A stretch of DNA of 64,000 nucleotides from Sphingorhabdus sp. Alg231-15. GTDB taxonomy: Bacteria; Pseudomonadota; Alphaproteobacteria; Sphingomonadales; Sphingomonadaceae. Of the stretch, positions 9,019-17,994 are shown piece by piece. The notes under the pieces were generated by a model. It was not told where the DNA came from and did not search any database. It saw nothing but the letters and a program-made list of their open reading frames with translations. Position 1 is the stretch's first letter. Every line of letters starts with the position of its first letter. The position numbers were made by a program, and so were the translations under genes. The stretch covers positions 1,302,001 to 1,366,000 of the forward strand of contig NZ_LT703001.1 in the NCBI RefSeq assembly GCF_900149705.1. The letters run 5' to 3'.

Positions 9019-9462
9019 TCAGGCGGCGGCAATATCGTCCGCAGACTGTTTGATCTTCGCAAGCATTGCGGACAATTGTCGTTGGTCATCAGCGCTCAAC
9101 ACGGTCATGATTTTCTTTTCCATCGCCTCTGCAGCCGGCATAATCTGGTCATAAAGATCCCGGCCAGTCTGGCTCAGCACCAAATGATGTGAGCGGCCAT
9201 CGGCATTATTGGGACTGCGATCCAGCAATTCCCGGTCCACCAGTGTCTTAACGGCACGATTGACCGTCACCTTGTCCATCAAAGTGGCTTCAACAAGATG
9301 CCGCTGGGTTGAGGCACCCCGGCTACCCAGAACAGCCATAACCCGCCATTCGGGTATTTTCAGTCCGAAACGGCTCTTATATTCATTGGAAATCAGATCG
9401 CTTACCGCGTTGGACGCAGTAGATAGCTGATAAGGAATGAAATCATCAAGATTTGTGGTCAT
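9019..9462 (-). CDS. MarR-family transcriptional regulator
   Basis: A 147-residue winged-helix regulator. The DNA-binding part runs over about residues 30-100: an EWRVMAVLG helix, a recognition region with MDKVTVNRAVKTLVDRELLDR, then a wing with NNADGRSHHLVLSQTG. The end is a dimerisation helix. It sits 9 bp downstream of a TonB receptor gene on the same strand, so it probably belongs to that transcript and may control it. The ligand is unknown. Confidence 0.9.
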   Translation of the reverse strand: MTTNLDDFIPYQLSTASNAVSDLISNEYKSRFGLKIPEWRVMAVLGSRGASTQRHLVEATLMDKVTVNRAVKTLVDRELLDRSPNNADGRSHHLVLSQTGRDLYDQIMPAAEAMEKKIMTVLSADDQRQLSAMLAKIKQSADDIAAA

Positions 9463-9471
9463 AAGTAATAT

Positions 9472-11568
9472 TTATTCAATTTTGGTGCGAAGTCCAATCC
9501 AAAATGTCCTTGGAAACGCACGTTCGATAATATTGCTGCTACTAATAGCGGTCTCTACCCGCGCATCAAACAGATTTTCAACCCGCCCTTCGACCAACAG
9601 ACGATCATTCACTGCAAAAGCGAGACGCCCATCGACGGTGAACGCATCATCGAGACGACGGGTGTTTTGGTCGTCCTCAAACTGGTTACCGATGTAACGC
9701 AGAGAAACCGATCCCCCGGTTCCATTGTCCTGCTCCCAAAGCAGGCTGGCGGACGCATTATGCTCCGGTATCTGTGCAGGACGCAGTCCATCGACTGCTA
9801 CAGCATCACCGGAGGCATTTGCTTCCGCATCGACATAGGAATAGGCGGCGCGAGCAGACAGATTGTTCACCAGACTGCCGAGATCAAATTCGGTGTCGAT
9901 TTCAATTCCTTTGGATTCGATGGAATCCAAATTCTGGCGCTGGCGAAAAACCCCTGCACCAGAAACGAAGCCAACGCCGGGAAACAAACCCGGTCCCGTG
10001 TCCAGCGTCACATTGGCAACCGCATCATCCAGTTGGTTGTAGAATGCCGTGATGCCGATAGAAACAAATTCACTATCCCAATCCAGCCCCAGCTCCGCAC
10101 CCTTCACCCGTTCCGGTTCAAGCAGTTCATTCGCCGCGGTCGCATCTGGACCAACGCGGAAAGGACGGAACAGTTCGTTCAATGTCGGCAAGCGCCAGCC
10201 AAGATAGGCCGCACCGCGCAAGGTCAAATGATCGGTCGCGCCATATGCAAAACCACCACGAGCAGTAAATTCGGTGCCGTCGCGATTATCAAATTGCGCA
10301 TCGGTCCGCACGGAACCCGGGAAGGGATTGATCAGTTCAATCTCTTTGCGGAAACCATCGTCAATAGTCCAAAAATCAATCCGGCCACCGCCAGTCAGCG
10401 TGAGCGCCTTTGTGGCCTGAACACTGGCCTCGACAAACGCGCCATAGGTCGCAGTCGAACCGCCCGCGTTGCGGCTTCGACGGGGCGTGTCATCGTCGAG
10501 GAAGAAGAAATTCTCGTTCGTCTCCCCTTCTGTCCGCCGCCAGTCGCCGCCTATCCGCAATTCTATCGCTTCACCGACAGGAGGCCGCACTTCAAACCTT
10601 GCACCAAGGCCGGTTGAGGGGACGTTAAACTGTTCAAAAACCCGGCGGACACTGTTGCGATCCGCTGCAACGCCGCCGAAGCTAACGTCAAAATTACGGA
10701 TCTGTACATAGCCCAAGGCCGACCATTGCCAGCCGGTATCAGAGCGATTGACCAGACGGATGCTGGCATCCGCGCCATCATTGTGATTTTCACTAAACGC
10801 AAAGCCGCGTTCCCGATCATCGGTAAACGCGCGGACATTGGCCTGCAATTCGGTATTGTCGGATAGCGGGGCGACATAGCGTACAGCGATACCGGCCTGC
10901 TCATATTCCGCCTGACGATCGACATCGCCGCGCTGGCTTTCGATAATCGGCGTAAAGCCATCACCGCGTGCATAGTTCGCAGATATGGTGAGCTGCCCCT
11001 GCCCCAGTTCGCGGCCAAACAGCAGGTCCGCCTCGACGCTGTCACGACTGCCATAAGCTATGCCTGCTTCGATCAGGTTGCCGACATCTTTGCTGAACAG
11101 CTCAACAGTTCCAGCAATCGCACCAGAACCTTCGGTTCCACTGCCACCGCCGCGCGTCACCCGCGCAGAGCTTAACGCCAGCGCGTCATAGCCCGGCCAA
11201 GCGACCCAGCCGCCAAATGGATCGGCTTGCGGAACCCCATCCAGTAAAAGTACCGCACGTGAAGACGCATTGCCGCCGAGGCCGCGAATAGTAATTCCCT
11301 GACTTGTCGGGTTTGCAGAGCGCGCATCGGATCGCCGGAATTGCTGCAAGCCAGGAACCGCGCGCAAAATATTCTCAATGCGCTCATCTGCGTCCAGCTC
11401 GATTATAATGATACTATAAGCATCGTCTGCATCCGGCAGCGGCAAGCCAGTTACGGTAATGCTCTCTGTGGTCAAAGCCGCAGAATCTGCAGTAGATTCC
11501 GCCATGGCCGGAACACTCAAAAGACAAACGGGCGCAATCAACGGCAACGCCAAAACTAATTTTCTCAT
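9472..11568 (-). CDS. TonB-dependent outer-membrane receptor
   Basis: A 698-residue receptor with a Sec signal ending near PAMAES, a plug domain (about residues 45-160; NILRAVPGLQQFRRSDARS, ITIRGLGGNASSRAVLLLDGVPQADPFGG) and a beta-barrel ending in FWIGLRTKIE. Such proteins import siderophores, cobalamin or other scarce ligands with TonB energy; the ligand is not evident here. It lies 3 bp downstream of the GFA-like gene and 9 bp upstream of a MarR regulator on the same strand. I see no riboswitch in front of it. Confidence 0.9.
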   Translation of the reverse strand: MRKLVLALPLIAPVCLLSVPAMAESTADSAALTTESITVTGLPLPDADDAYSIIIIELDADERIENILRAVPGLQQFRRSDARSANPTSQGITIRGLGGNASSRAVLLLDGVPQADPFGGWVAWPGYDALALSSARVTRGGGSGTEGSGAIAGTVELFSKDVGNLIEAGIAYGSRDSVEADLLFGRELGQGQLTISANYARGDGFTPIIESQRGDVDRQAEYEQAGIAVRYVAPLSDNTELQANVRAFTDDRERGFAFSENHNDGADASIRLVNRSDTGWQWSALGYVQIRNFDVSFGGVAADRNSVRRVFEQFNVPSTGLGARFEVRPPVGEAIELRIGGDWRRTEGETNENFFFLDDDTPRRSRNAGGSTATYGAFVEASVQATKALTLTGGGRIDFWTIDDGFRKEIELINPFPGSVRTDAQFDNRDGTEFTARGGFAYGATDHLTLRGAAYLGWRLPTLNELFRPFRVGPDATAANELLEPERVKGAELGLDWDSEFVSIGITAFYNQLDDAVANVTLDTGPGLFPGVGFVSGAGVFRQRQNLDSIESKGIEIDTEFDLGSLVNNLSARAAYSYVDAEANASGDAVAVDGLRPAQIPEHNASASLLWEQDNGTGGSVSLRYIGNQFEDDQNTRRLDDAFTVDGRLAFAVNDRLLVEGRVENLFDARVETAISSSNIIERAFPRTFWIGLRTKIE

Positions 11569-11571
11569 GAC

Positions 11572-11982
11572 TTAACTATGCATCCACTTCTGGTTGACGG
11601 GCATATCGTCCGGCAATCGGTGATAAGGCTGCGCATCGCAGACATAATTGGCGCTCTCGGCTTTACCAAAGACACTGGGATCATCCAAGGATCCAACTTT
11701 GATGATCACGCCTGCTGCAAATCCCGGTGCGCGGGTGAAGAGATGCGTCCCGCAATTTTCGCAAAATTCGCGCGTGACGGCATTCTCGATATCATCGCGG
11801 GTAAATCCCTTTACCGCACCTTTGGTCAGTTCAAAGCCTTCCACCGGCATTGCCATGACCAGCAAATTTCCGCCGCCGGTGATGTACTGGCACTCGCGGC
11901 AGAAACATTCTGCCCTCATCATCGGTTCGCCTTCGGCTTTGTAGCGCACCGCGCCGCAATAACAGCCACCTTCAATTTTCAT
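11572..11982 (-). CDS. GFA-like zinc protein (glutathione-dependent formaldehyde-activating enzyme/CENP-V fold)
   Basis: A 136-residue protein with the zinc ligands of the GFA fold: CYCGAVRY near the start, CFCREC in the middle and CENCGTHLF later. Few family members have a proven reaction; glutathione-hydroxymethyl chemistry is the textbook assignment, but most are uncharacterised. Its start overlaps the stop of the maleylacetoacetate isomerase gene (ATGA), which suggests coupled translation with a glutathione-dependent enzyme. Confidence 0.85.
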   Translation of the reverse strand: MKIEGGCYCGAVRYKAEGEPMMRAECFCRECQYITGGGNLLVMAMPVEGFELTKGAVKGFTRDDIENAVTREFCENCGTHLFTRAPGFAAGVIIKVGSLDDPSVFGKAESANYVCDAQPYHRLPDDMPVNQKWMHS

Positions 11983-12614
11983 GATAGTTCCTTCACCGCT
12001 TCCGGTGCCGCTTTTTGAAACGCCGCCAGTTCATTGCACGCGGCATCAATCCGCACGAGTTTGGGAAAGGCCGTCATATCTGTTTCAAACCGACGGCCAT
12101 TATACATTTGCGGGACCAGACAAACGTCGGCCAAATTTGGCGCATCACCGCCGAAAAAACCTGCATCCGGTGCCATGGCTTCCAGAGCCTTGAAACCCTC
12201 GCTTACCCAGTTGCGATACCAGATATTGATCGCTTCCTGATCCTGATCCATTTCATTTTTGAGATATTTCATGATCCGAAGATTATTCACCGGATGAATA
12301 TCCGCCGCTACCACCAGTGCCTGTGCCAGTGTCCGGCTGCGTTCCAGCGGATCGCTCGACACCATGGGCGGCTCCGGATGTGTCGCATCCAGATAATCGA
12401 TAATCGCCAGTGACTGGGTCAGGTCCTGCCCGTCAATATGCAGCATCGGTATGAACCCTTGCGGATTGCGAGCAATATAGTCAGCCTGTTTGGTGCTGTC
12501 GTCGAGCAAATTTGTCGATGCTGACTGATAGGCGATGCCTTTCAGATTAAGCGCTATCCGCACCCGGTAGCTCGCGGAGCTGCGCCAATAGTCGAAGAGG
12601 ATGATATCTGTCAT
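11979..12614 (-). CDS. maiA: Maleylacetoacetate isomerase, zeta-class glutathione transferase
   Basis: A 211-residue glutathione transferase. The active-site signature SSASYRVRIALNLKG (about residues 10-24) is the zeta-class hallmark, usually SSCSxRVRIAL, with Ser and Cys positions activating glutathione; here the usual Cys is Ala. The N-terminal thioredoxin fold (DGQDLTQSLAIIDYL) and the all-helical C-terminal domain are complete. The reaction is glutathione-dependent cis-trans isomerisation in tyrosine/homogentisate breakdown, although no other gene of that pathway is in view. I used the inner ATG at 12614 because it precedes the conserved DIILFDYWRSS. Confidence 0.85.
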   Translation of the reverse strand: MTDIILFDYWRSSASYRVRIALNLKGIAYQSASTNLLDDSTKQADYIARNPQGFIPMLHIDGQDLTQSLAIIDYLDATHPEPPMVSSDPLERSRTLAQALVVAADIHPVNNLRIMKYLKNEMDQDQEAINIWYRNWVSEGFKALEAMAPDAGFFGGDAPNLADVCLVPQMYNGRRFETDMTAFPKLVRIDAACNELAAFQKAAPEAVKELS

Positions 12615-12660
12615 GAAACGGCTTGTGCAGAGCAAGCCATGAAATTGCAAGTGCGGCGGG

Positions 12661-13674
12661 TTATGCAGATGCGATTTGTCCATCGTGGATGGCGATGTCG
12701 CCTTTGGCGGCAACCGAAACGCTGCGACCGGTGCGCTTTGTCAGCATATCCAGCCAAGGCTGCCGGTGGTTCAGCTTCGCCGCTACCGCCGGATGCACCA
12801 CCAGTTGTATTTCCCCTGTTCCCTGCGTTCGTTCTGCCTGACGCAAGAGCGCGATGGTGGTGCTCAGCACTTTATCTGCCTGCACGGTTTCCAGAACAGA
12901 GGGTCCAGTCTTGCGGCTGACCACCTGCATGAAGCCAAAGCCGTTAATCGCCGTCCGCTCACAATTGCTGGTCATATGCTGATCAAATATCGCGCAGACT
13001 TCCGTCCGTTCAGCCTTGGCTTGCAGGGTTGGAAAGTCGACGCCAATCGAGCCGCCAATGTCAAACCGGGTCAGCGCCAGCGCAATCTCTTTCGCTGCAC
13101 GCTTGGCCAACTCAAACGGTTTGAGAGGCCCATCCACGTCAATGACTGTCATTGCGGGCGTAAGCGAAATCAGCAAACTGCCGCCGTCAAAATCAATCCG
13201 CCCGGTTTCGGCCTGTTCCATCGCCTCATGCCAACCATAGTCCGCCAGTCTATCAGGCTCATGTGCGTGAAGCTGATGGATGGGCTCTCCGCTGGCCTGG
13301 ATGATGTCGAGCAGACTTGGTCCTTGCACCAGAGCACTGCCTTGATCCACCGGCCGCACCTTCGCCCGTTTCGATTGCCCGCCTTTCTCGTCCAGAGCCT
13401 CGCGGACAATTTCGACCCGCACTGCGGCACCTTCGGTCAGGCCTTTCGGCAGCGGTTGCAACAAGCATTGTTCACCGCTTTCCAATGTTACGATGCCGGA
13501 TGTGCCGGCGACCCATTGTTCGGTAAATTGCGCATCGACAACGGCCCCTAGTCTCGCGCTAACCCTCTCACGCTCGATGCGCACTGCAACCAGTTCGCCA
13601 TCTGTGATTTGTGCAGCGCGGTTTTCACCGATACCGGCTTCAAAAAGCCAGCCATTTCTGAAATCAGCTGTCAT
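12661..13674 (-). CDS. Compact ribonuclease E/G-family protein
   Basis: A 337-residue RNase E/G-like protein, far shorter than E. coli RNase G. The N-terminal S1-like part covers about residues 1-100. The catalytic core follows, with an aspartate in VIDVDGPLKPF and another in IGGSIGVDFPTL, corresponding to the paired metal-binding Asp of RNase E. A segment like the FGLLEMSRQR motif is present as GFGFMQVVSRK. The CPxCxG zinc-link of RNase E/G is absent. The start overlaps the end of maf by 11 bp. The activity is inferred from the conserved aspartates, not shown. Confidence 0.8.
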   Translation of the reverse strand: MTADFRNGWLFEAGIGENRAAQITDGELVAVRIERERVSARLGAVVDAQFTEQWVAGTSGIVTLESGEQCLLQPLPKGLTEGAAVRVEIVREALDEKGGQSKRAKVRPVDQGSALVQGPSLLDIIQASGEPIHQLHAHEPDRLADYGWHEAMEQAETGRIDFDGGSLLISLTPAMTVIDVDGPLKPFELAKRAAKEIALALTRFDIGGSIGVDFPTLQAKAERTEVCAIFDQHMTSNCERTAINGFGFMQVVSRKTGPSVLETVQADKVLSTTIALLRQAERTQGTGEIQLVVHPAVAAKLNHRQPWLDMLTKRTGRSVSVAAKGDIAIHDGQIASA

Positions 13675-14245
13675 CTTGATCGAGCGGATAGCCCGAGGAG
13701 ATCAGCAAGTTACGCGTCTCATAAAGCGGCAAACCCATGATCCCGCTAAAACTGCCACTGATTGAAATCACAAAGGCTTCAGCAAGCCCCTGAATGGCAT
13801 AGCCACCGGCTTTGCCCTGCCCCTCGCCGGACTTGATGTAACCATCAATTTCGCTGTCCTCGAAACGCTTGAACTTGATGATATTATCCGACAATTTTGT
13901 CCGCATAGTTCCGTCCGCTGCAATCACGCAGACTGCCGACATTGTATGATGGCGCCGTCCGCCCATGAGTTTCAGAAACTGACGCTGTTCCGCCTCATTT
14001 TCGGCCTTGCCCAATATCCGCCGACCCACCGCAACGATGGTATCGCCAGCAATCAGGACTTCACCATCTGCGCGTTTCACGGCAGCGGCCTTTTCCCGAG
14101 CCATGCGCAGCACATAATCACGGGGCAGCTCACCCTTCAACGGTGTTTCATCAATATCAGGAGAAGCGATCCGGTCAGGCTTCACGCCCAGACGGCCGAG
14201 CAGCTCCAGCCGGCGCGGGCTGGATGATGCCAGAACAAGTTTCAT
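13664..14245 (-). CDS. maf: Maf-family nucleoside triphosphate pyrophosphatase
   Basis: A 193-residue Maf protein. It begins KLVLASSSPRRLELLGRLG, the family signature, and has DIDETPLKGE, the EVLIAGDTIV loop and the late KAGGYAIQGLAE motif. Members hydrolyse non-canonical or dTTP/UTP-type nucleotides to the monophosphate. It lies between infA (32 bp upstream) and the RNase gene (overlapping), an order common in alphaproteobacteria. Confidence 0.93.
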   Translation of the reverse strand: MKLVLASSSPRRLELLGRLGVKPDRIASPDIDETPLKGELPRDYVLRMAREKAAAVKRADGEVLIAGDTIVAVGRRILGKAENEAEQRQFLKLMGGRRHHTMSAVCVIAADGTMRTKLSDNIIKFKRFEDSEIDGYIKSGEGQGKAGGYAIQGLAEAFVISISGSFSGIMGLPLYETRNLLISSGYPLDQDDS

Positions 14246-14277
14246 GAGCGTAGCCGCGTCACGGCAGCATCCCGCGC

Positions 14278-14496
14278 TTATTTGAAGCGATAGGTGATAC
14301 GACCTTTGGTCAGGTCATAAGGTGTGAGTTCAACGAGCACTTCGTCGCCCACCAGCACACGAATGCGGTTTTTGCGCATCTTGCCAGCGGTATGGCCGAG
14401 AACTTCGTGACCATTTTCCAATTCGACCCGGAACATCGCGTTGGGGAGTAATTCGCGGATCATCCCCTTCATTTCTAATAATTCTTCTTTTGCCAT
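14278..14496 (-). CDS. infA: Translation initiation factor IF-1
   Basis: A 72-residue OB-fold protein, full length. [11 protein letters not shown], the [19 protein letters not shown] core and the [13 protein letters not shown] end are those of IF-1, which binds the 30S A-site during initiation. It is the first gene of the minus-strand infA-maf-RNase series; 220 bp separate it from the divergent receptor gene. Confidence 0.97.
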   Translation of the reverse strand: MAKEELLEMKGMIRELLPNAMFRVELENGHEVLGHTAGKMRKNRIRVLVGDEVLVELTPYDLTKGRITYRFK

Positions 14497-14716
14497 TCGG
14501 CTTTACTTTATCCCTATTGATTCGTTGATTTTTCGACCTGTTGCGGTGCGCCATAAACCCAATTTCGACAAAAGGGAAGGATTTGCTGCGCCGTGTAAAA
14601 TTTGGCGATGTCCCGCCCTTGCGACAAATTATTACAAACATTGGGTTGAGCATATCCCCACGCCACGGCATTTTGGCCATATTCCCTCAACGCCTCAGAT
14701 TATTAGAGCGATTCAC

Positions 14717-17272
14717 ATGATACAAAACGCCCCCCGGTTTGTCGGGGCCAGCATATTGGCCCTTTCCGTCATGATTGCGCTTCCTGTTCATGCCCAAACA
14801 AATGATGATGATAGCTATGATGAGGATATCGTCGTTACTGCCGAGCGCCTGCGCGGATCGGTTATCACGGAGGTGCCACCGATCGTCGAACTCGATGCCG
14901 ACGATATCGCCAGCTATGGTGTATCTTCGGTCGAAGACCTGATCGGCGAGCTCAGTTCGCAAACCAGTTCCAATCGCGGTCGGGGTAGCGGGCGGCCGAT
15001 TGTTCTGATCAATGGCCAGCGTACATCCGGTTTCCGCGATATCCGCGATCTGCCACCCGAAGCGATAAAGAGTGTTCAAGTGTTCCCCGAAGAACTCGCC
15101 CTGCAATATGGCTATGCGCCGGATCAACGCGTCATCAATTTCATTCTGCAAGACGACTATACCGGACTCAGCGCCGAGACCGAATATGGTATCCCGACCC
15201 TTGGGGATCAGGGCAAGGCGGAACTGGAGTCCACCTTTACCCGCATTGGCAAAAACAGCCGGTTAAACCTGAATATCGAATATGAAACGCAGACAGCGAT
15301 TACCGAGGCCGAGCGCGACATCATTCAGGATGCAGCTGGCGACCTGGTCAATCTCGGAAATTTCCGTACGCTCAGCGCACCTACCGACACTTTGGAATTT
15401 AACGGCAATTACAGCCGAACCTTCGCCAATGGCATGTCCCTGTCGCTCAACGGTGGCTATATCTACGACAAGTCCCGCGCTCTGCTGGGCCTGGCCAGCG
15501 GCACGCTGGATATTCCGGCAACCAGTCCGTTTGCACGGTCAGCCGCGGATGAGAGCCTGTTTCGCTATTTCTCTCAATTTGGTCCGCTGCGTAAAACGGT
15601 CGAGACCAACACATTTCAGGGCGGCGCGGTCCTGAACGGTACATCGTCCGGTTGGCGCTGGTCGTTGACCGCCGACTATGCACGAGAGGAAACCGAAACC
15701 GCGACCGACAATAGCGGTGATATCAGTGCGCTACAGGCTGCGGTTGACGCCGGCACAGCGGACCCGTTTGCCACAGATTTTGGCGCATTGCTGTCTGCCC
15801 CGATCACTGATGAAGCGCGATCGTTGAGCAACACGCTGGAATCTCTGGCGACCCTATCCGGTACGCTTATCGACCTGCCTTCCGGTTCCGTCACCACAAC
15901 TTTGCGCGGCGGCTATAGTCGGCAGGATCTCGACAGCCGCGACACCACTGATGGCGTGACCACGTTGAGCAATCTGGGCCGGGACAATTTTAATGCCGGA
16001 ATCAATATTGACATTCCGCTGGCCGAAGAGAATATCGATGTCGCTGAAATCATCGGCGAGCTCTCGATCAACGGTAATCTAGGCTATAGTGAACTTTCCG
16101 ATTTCGGCGGACTGGTGGAGTTTGGTTTTGGGCTCAACTGGGAGCCGATAGACGGCCTCGTCTTCACCGCTTCAGCCATCGGGGAAGAAGCTGCGCCGAC
16201 CATTCAGCAACTCGGCAATCCGATCATCATTACGCCCAATGTGACCACTTTTGACTTTACCAATGGCGAAACCGTGCTGGCTAGCATTACCACGGGGGGT
16301 AATCTGAGCCTGCCTGCGGAAAAAAGGCGCGATATCAAACTGGCGGTCAACTACAGCCCACAATGGCTGGATGATCTGACTTTCCTGGCCGAATATATCC
16401 GCAATAACAGCGAGAATGTTGCATCCGACTTCCCCCTGTTGACCGAAGAAATCGAAACGGCTTTCCCTGATCGTGTTACTCGTGATGATACCGGCCGCCT
16501 GATCGCCATTGATCGGCGTCCGGTCAGTTACAGCAACGTGCGCAGCGAGAGCGTTCGCTATGGCCTGGAATTTTCCAAACGGTTTGGCCAGCGGCGTGGC
16601 GGTCGCGGACTGCGCGGTGCAGGTGGTGGTCGTCGAGGAGCTGGTGATGGCGGACGGCCGCGAAGCAATGGGCGACCGCCTCAGGGTACAGCCGAGACTG
16701 GACGACCCGAAACGGATCAGTCCCGAGCAGAACGATCCGGCGCGCGGGCCGGTCGACCGCCGCGCGGCGGAGGTCGGGCCGGTAGGCGCGGCGGTGGGCG
16801 CTGGCGCGTGTCTGCCTATCACACCGTTCATCTCGACGAACGCGTTTTGATCCGCCCCGGAGTTGAAGAGCTCGATTTGCTGGACGGGTCGGCCATTGGA
16901 TCGACTGGCGGCCAACCCCGTCACGAATTCGAGTTGCAAGGCCGTTGGTTTAACAACGGTATTGGTTTTCGGATTCAAGTCGAGCATCAAACCGCCACCC
17001 GCGTAGATGGCGGGCTCACCAGCTCTGACTTGCGGTTTTCCGACCTGACAACACTCAATCTGCGGAGCTTCATCAACCTTGATAACCGCGGCAGTCTGAC
17101 CGAGAAATTCAAGTTTCTCAAAGGCAGTCGTATTGCCTTTCGCATCGATAATATTTTCGATGATATTCAGGACGTACGGGACAGCAACGGATTGGTCCCG
17201 CTCAGCTATCAACGCGGTTTTGTTGATCCAATCGGACGCTATGTCGAACTGAGTTTTCGCAAACGGTTTTAA
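14717..17272 (+). CDS. TonB-dependent receptor with Gly/Arg-rich insert
   Basis: A protein of 851 residues. I took the ATG at 14717 because it starts a clear Sec signal (SILALSVMIALPVHAQ); the open frame extends upstream without a plausible start. A plug-like domain covers about residues 30-130 (IVVTAERLRGS, SVEDLIGELSSQ, RPIVLINGQRTSGFRDI) and a barrel follows, ending in YVELSFRKRF with the terminal aromatic expected of barrels. Residues about 626-695 are a low-complexity stretch rich in Gly, Arg and Pro, presumably an exposed loop; it precedes the RVSAYHTVHLDERVLIRPG strand pair. The ligand is unknown. Its own promoter should lie in the 220 bp shared with infA. Confidence 0.85.
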   Translation: MIQNAPRFVGASILALSVMIALPVHAQTNDDDSYDEDIVVTAERLRGSVITEVPPIVELDADDIASYGVSSVEDLIGELSSQTSSNRGRGSGRPIVLINGQRTSGFRDIRDLPPEAIKSVQVFPEELALQYGYAPDQRVINFILQDDYTGLSAETEYGIPTLGDQGKAELESTFTRIGKNSRLNLNIEYETQTAITEAERDIIQDAAGDLVNLGNFRTLSAPTDTLEFNGNYSRTFANGMSLSLNGGYIYDKSRALLGLASGTLDIPATSPFARSAADESLFRYFSQFGPLRKTVETNTFQGGAVLNGTSSGWRWSLTADYAREETETATDNSGDISALQAAVDAGTADPFATDFGALLSAPITDEARSLSNTLESLATLSGTLIDLPSGSVTTTLRGGYSRQDLDSRDTTDGVTTLSNLGRDNFNAGINIDIPLAEENIDVAEIIGELSINGNLGYSELSDFGGLVEFGFGLNWEPIDGLVFTASAIGEEAAPTIQQLGNPIIITPNVTTFDFTNGETVLASITTGGNLSLPAEKRRDIKLAVNYSPQWLDDLTFLAEYIRNNSENVASDFPLLTEEIETAFPDRVTRDDTGRLIAIDRRPVSYSNVRSESVRYGLEFSKRFGQRRGGRGLRGAGGGRRGAGDGGRPRSNGRPPQGTAETGRPETDQSRAERSGARAGRPPRGGGRAGRRGGGRWRVSAYHTVHLDERVLIRPGVEELDLLDGSAIGSTGGQPRHEFELQGRWFNNGIGFRIQVEHQTATRVDGGLTSSDLRFSDLTTLNLRSFINLDNRGSLTEKFKFLKGSRIAFRIDNIFDDIQDVRDSNGLVPLSYQRGFVDPIGRYVELSFRKRF

Positions 17273-17331
17273 GTCACCAATCTGGCGGAATGTGACATCA
17301 CCCCCGCCCTCGACCAAAAATATTTATGCCC

Positions 17332-17347
17332 TGTGATGTACATCACT
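17332..17347. promoter_or_regulatory. CRP/FNR-like palindrome
   Basis: TGTGATGTACATCACT contains GTGA, six bases and TCAC in perfect dyad symmetry, the core of the CRP consensus. It lies about 50 bp before the ATG of the small membrane protein gene at 17397. A site with the same core stands before the CHAT/cyclase operon. Binding by a CRP-family protein is inferred. Confidence 0.5.
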
Positions 17348-17396
17348 TACACGGCCAATGTGCAAGCTATCGTCGCCGCTTCAAAAGGGGGAAAAT

Positions 17397-17840
17397 ATGA
17401 GATATCTTGCTGTAATTATTGGTGTTTTTGTAACGATTGCGGTATCGCAACCAGCCGAGGCCCGCAAACGTGGAACGACCAATCAAGAAATAGCTTTGGT
17501 CGAAAATCTACCGGATACGGACGAATATCAGATCGACGGCAGTTTTGTCGATGTTGGCTATATGTACAAAGAGACCAGCCTCTTGTTCATACCACTTTGG
17601 GCCGAAGAAACGACAGAGACGTTCGTGCTCTACACCGAAACTGAAGATGGCTATGCATATCTGCCGCTCGATGATGAAGAGCTAGAGCAGCTCAAATCAA
17701 AACTGGGTTCGGATCCAACAGAAGGTTACAGCTTCTCAAGATGGAAACATATGTGGGGCGTCTTTCCGGCCGGCTTGCTGATTCTTCTCGGAATATACTC
17801 AACCTTGTTTGGCAAGAAAGATGACGAGGAAGAAGCCTAG
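17397..17840 (+). CDS. Small exported or membrane protein of unknown function
   Basis: I do not recognise this family. The ATG at 17397, preceded by GGGGGAAA, gives 147 residues. It opens with a signal-like segment (RYLAVIIGVFVTIAVSQPAEA), continues with an acidic, Tyr/Thr-rich region of about 90 residues, and ends with one hydrophobic helix (GVFPAGLLILLGIYSTLF) followed by an acidic tail. This suggests a periplasmic domain tethered to the inner membrane. It stands alone, with a CRP-like site upstream and a terminator downstream. Confidence 0.7.
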   Translation: MRYLAVIIGVFVTIAVSQPAEARKRGTTNQEIALVENLPDTDEYQIDGSFVDVGYMYKETSLLFIPLWAEETTETFVLYTETEDGYAYLPLDDEELEQLKSKLGSDPTEGYSFSRWKHMWGVFPAGLLILLGIYSTLFGKKDDEEEA

Positions 17841-17873
17841 GCCAAACTGAGGTTTCTAGCGTCAATTGCGAGA

Positions 17874-17906
17874 GCGTCCCGTACCATTATTGTGACGGGA
17901 CGCTTT
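17874..17906 (+). terminator. Rho-independent terminator
   Basis: A 9 bp perfect stem (GCGTCCCGT and ACGGGACGC) with a 12-base loop ends in TTT. It lies 34 bp after the stop of the small membrane protein gene. The T run is short, so efficiency may be moderate. Confidence 0.7.
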
Positions 17907-17994
17907 CCTACAGCTGTACGTCTATGATATCATTTCCAAGGCTCTTTCTCAGCTTTGAATATTGATATGACAATCCTGTGCACCCGCCCGCAGC

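Noticed and set aside
9667-10617. A 316-codon open frame on the plus strand
   Set aside because: It is antisense to the TonB receptor at 9472-11568, has no domain pattern and a composition typical of shadow frames.
16172-17317. A 381-codon open frame on the minus strand
   Set aside because: Antisense to the receptor with the Gly/Arg-rich insert; GC-rich low-complexity DNA keeps the opposite frame open.
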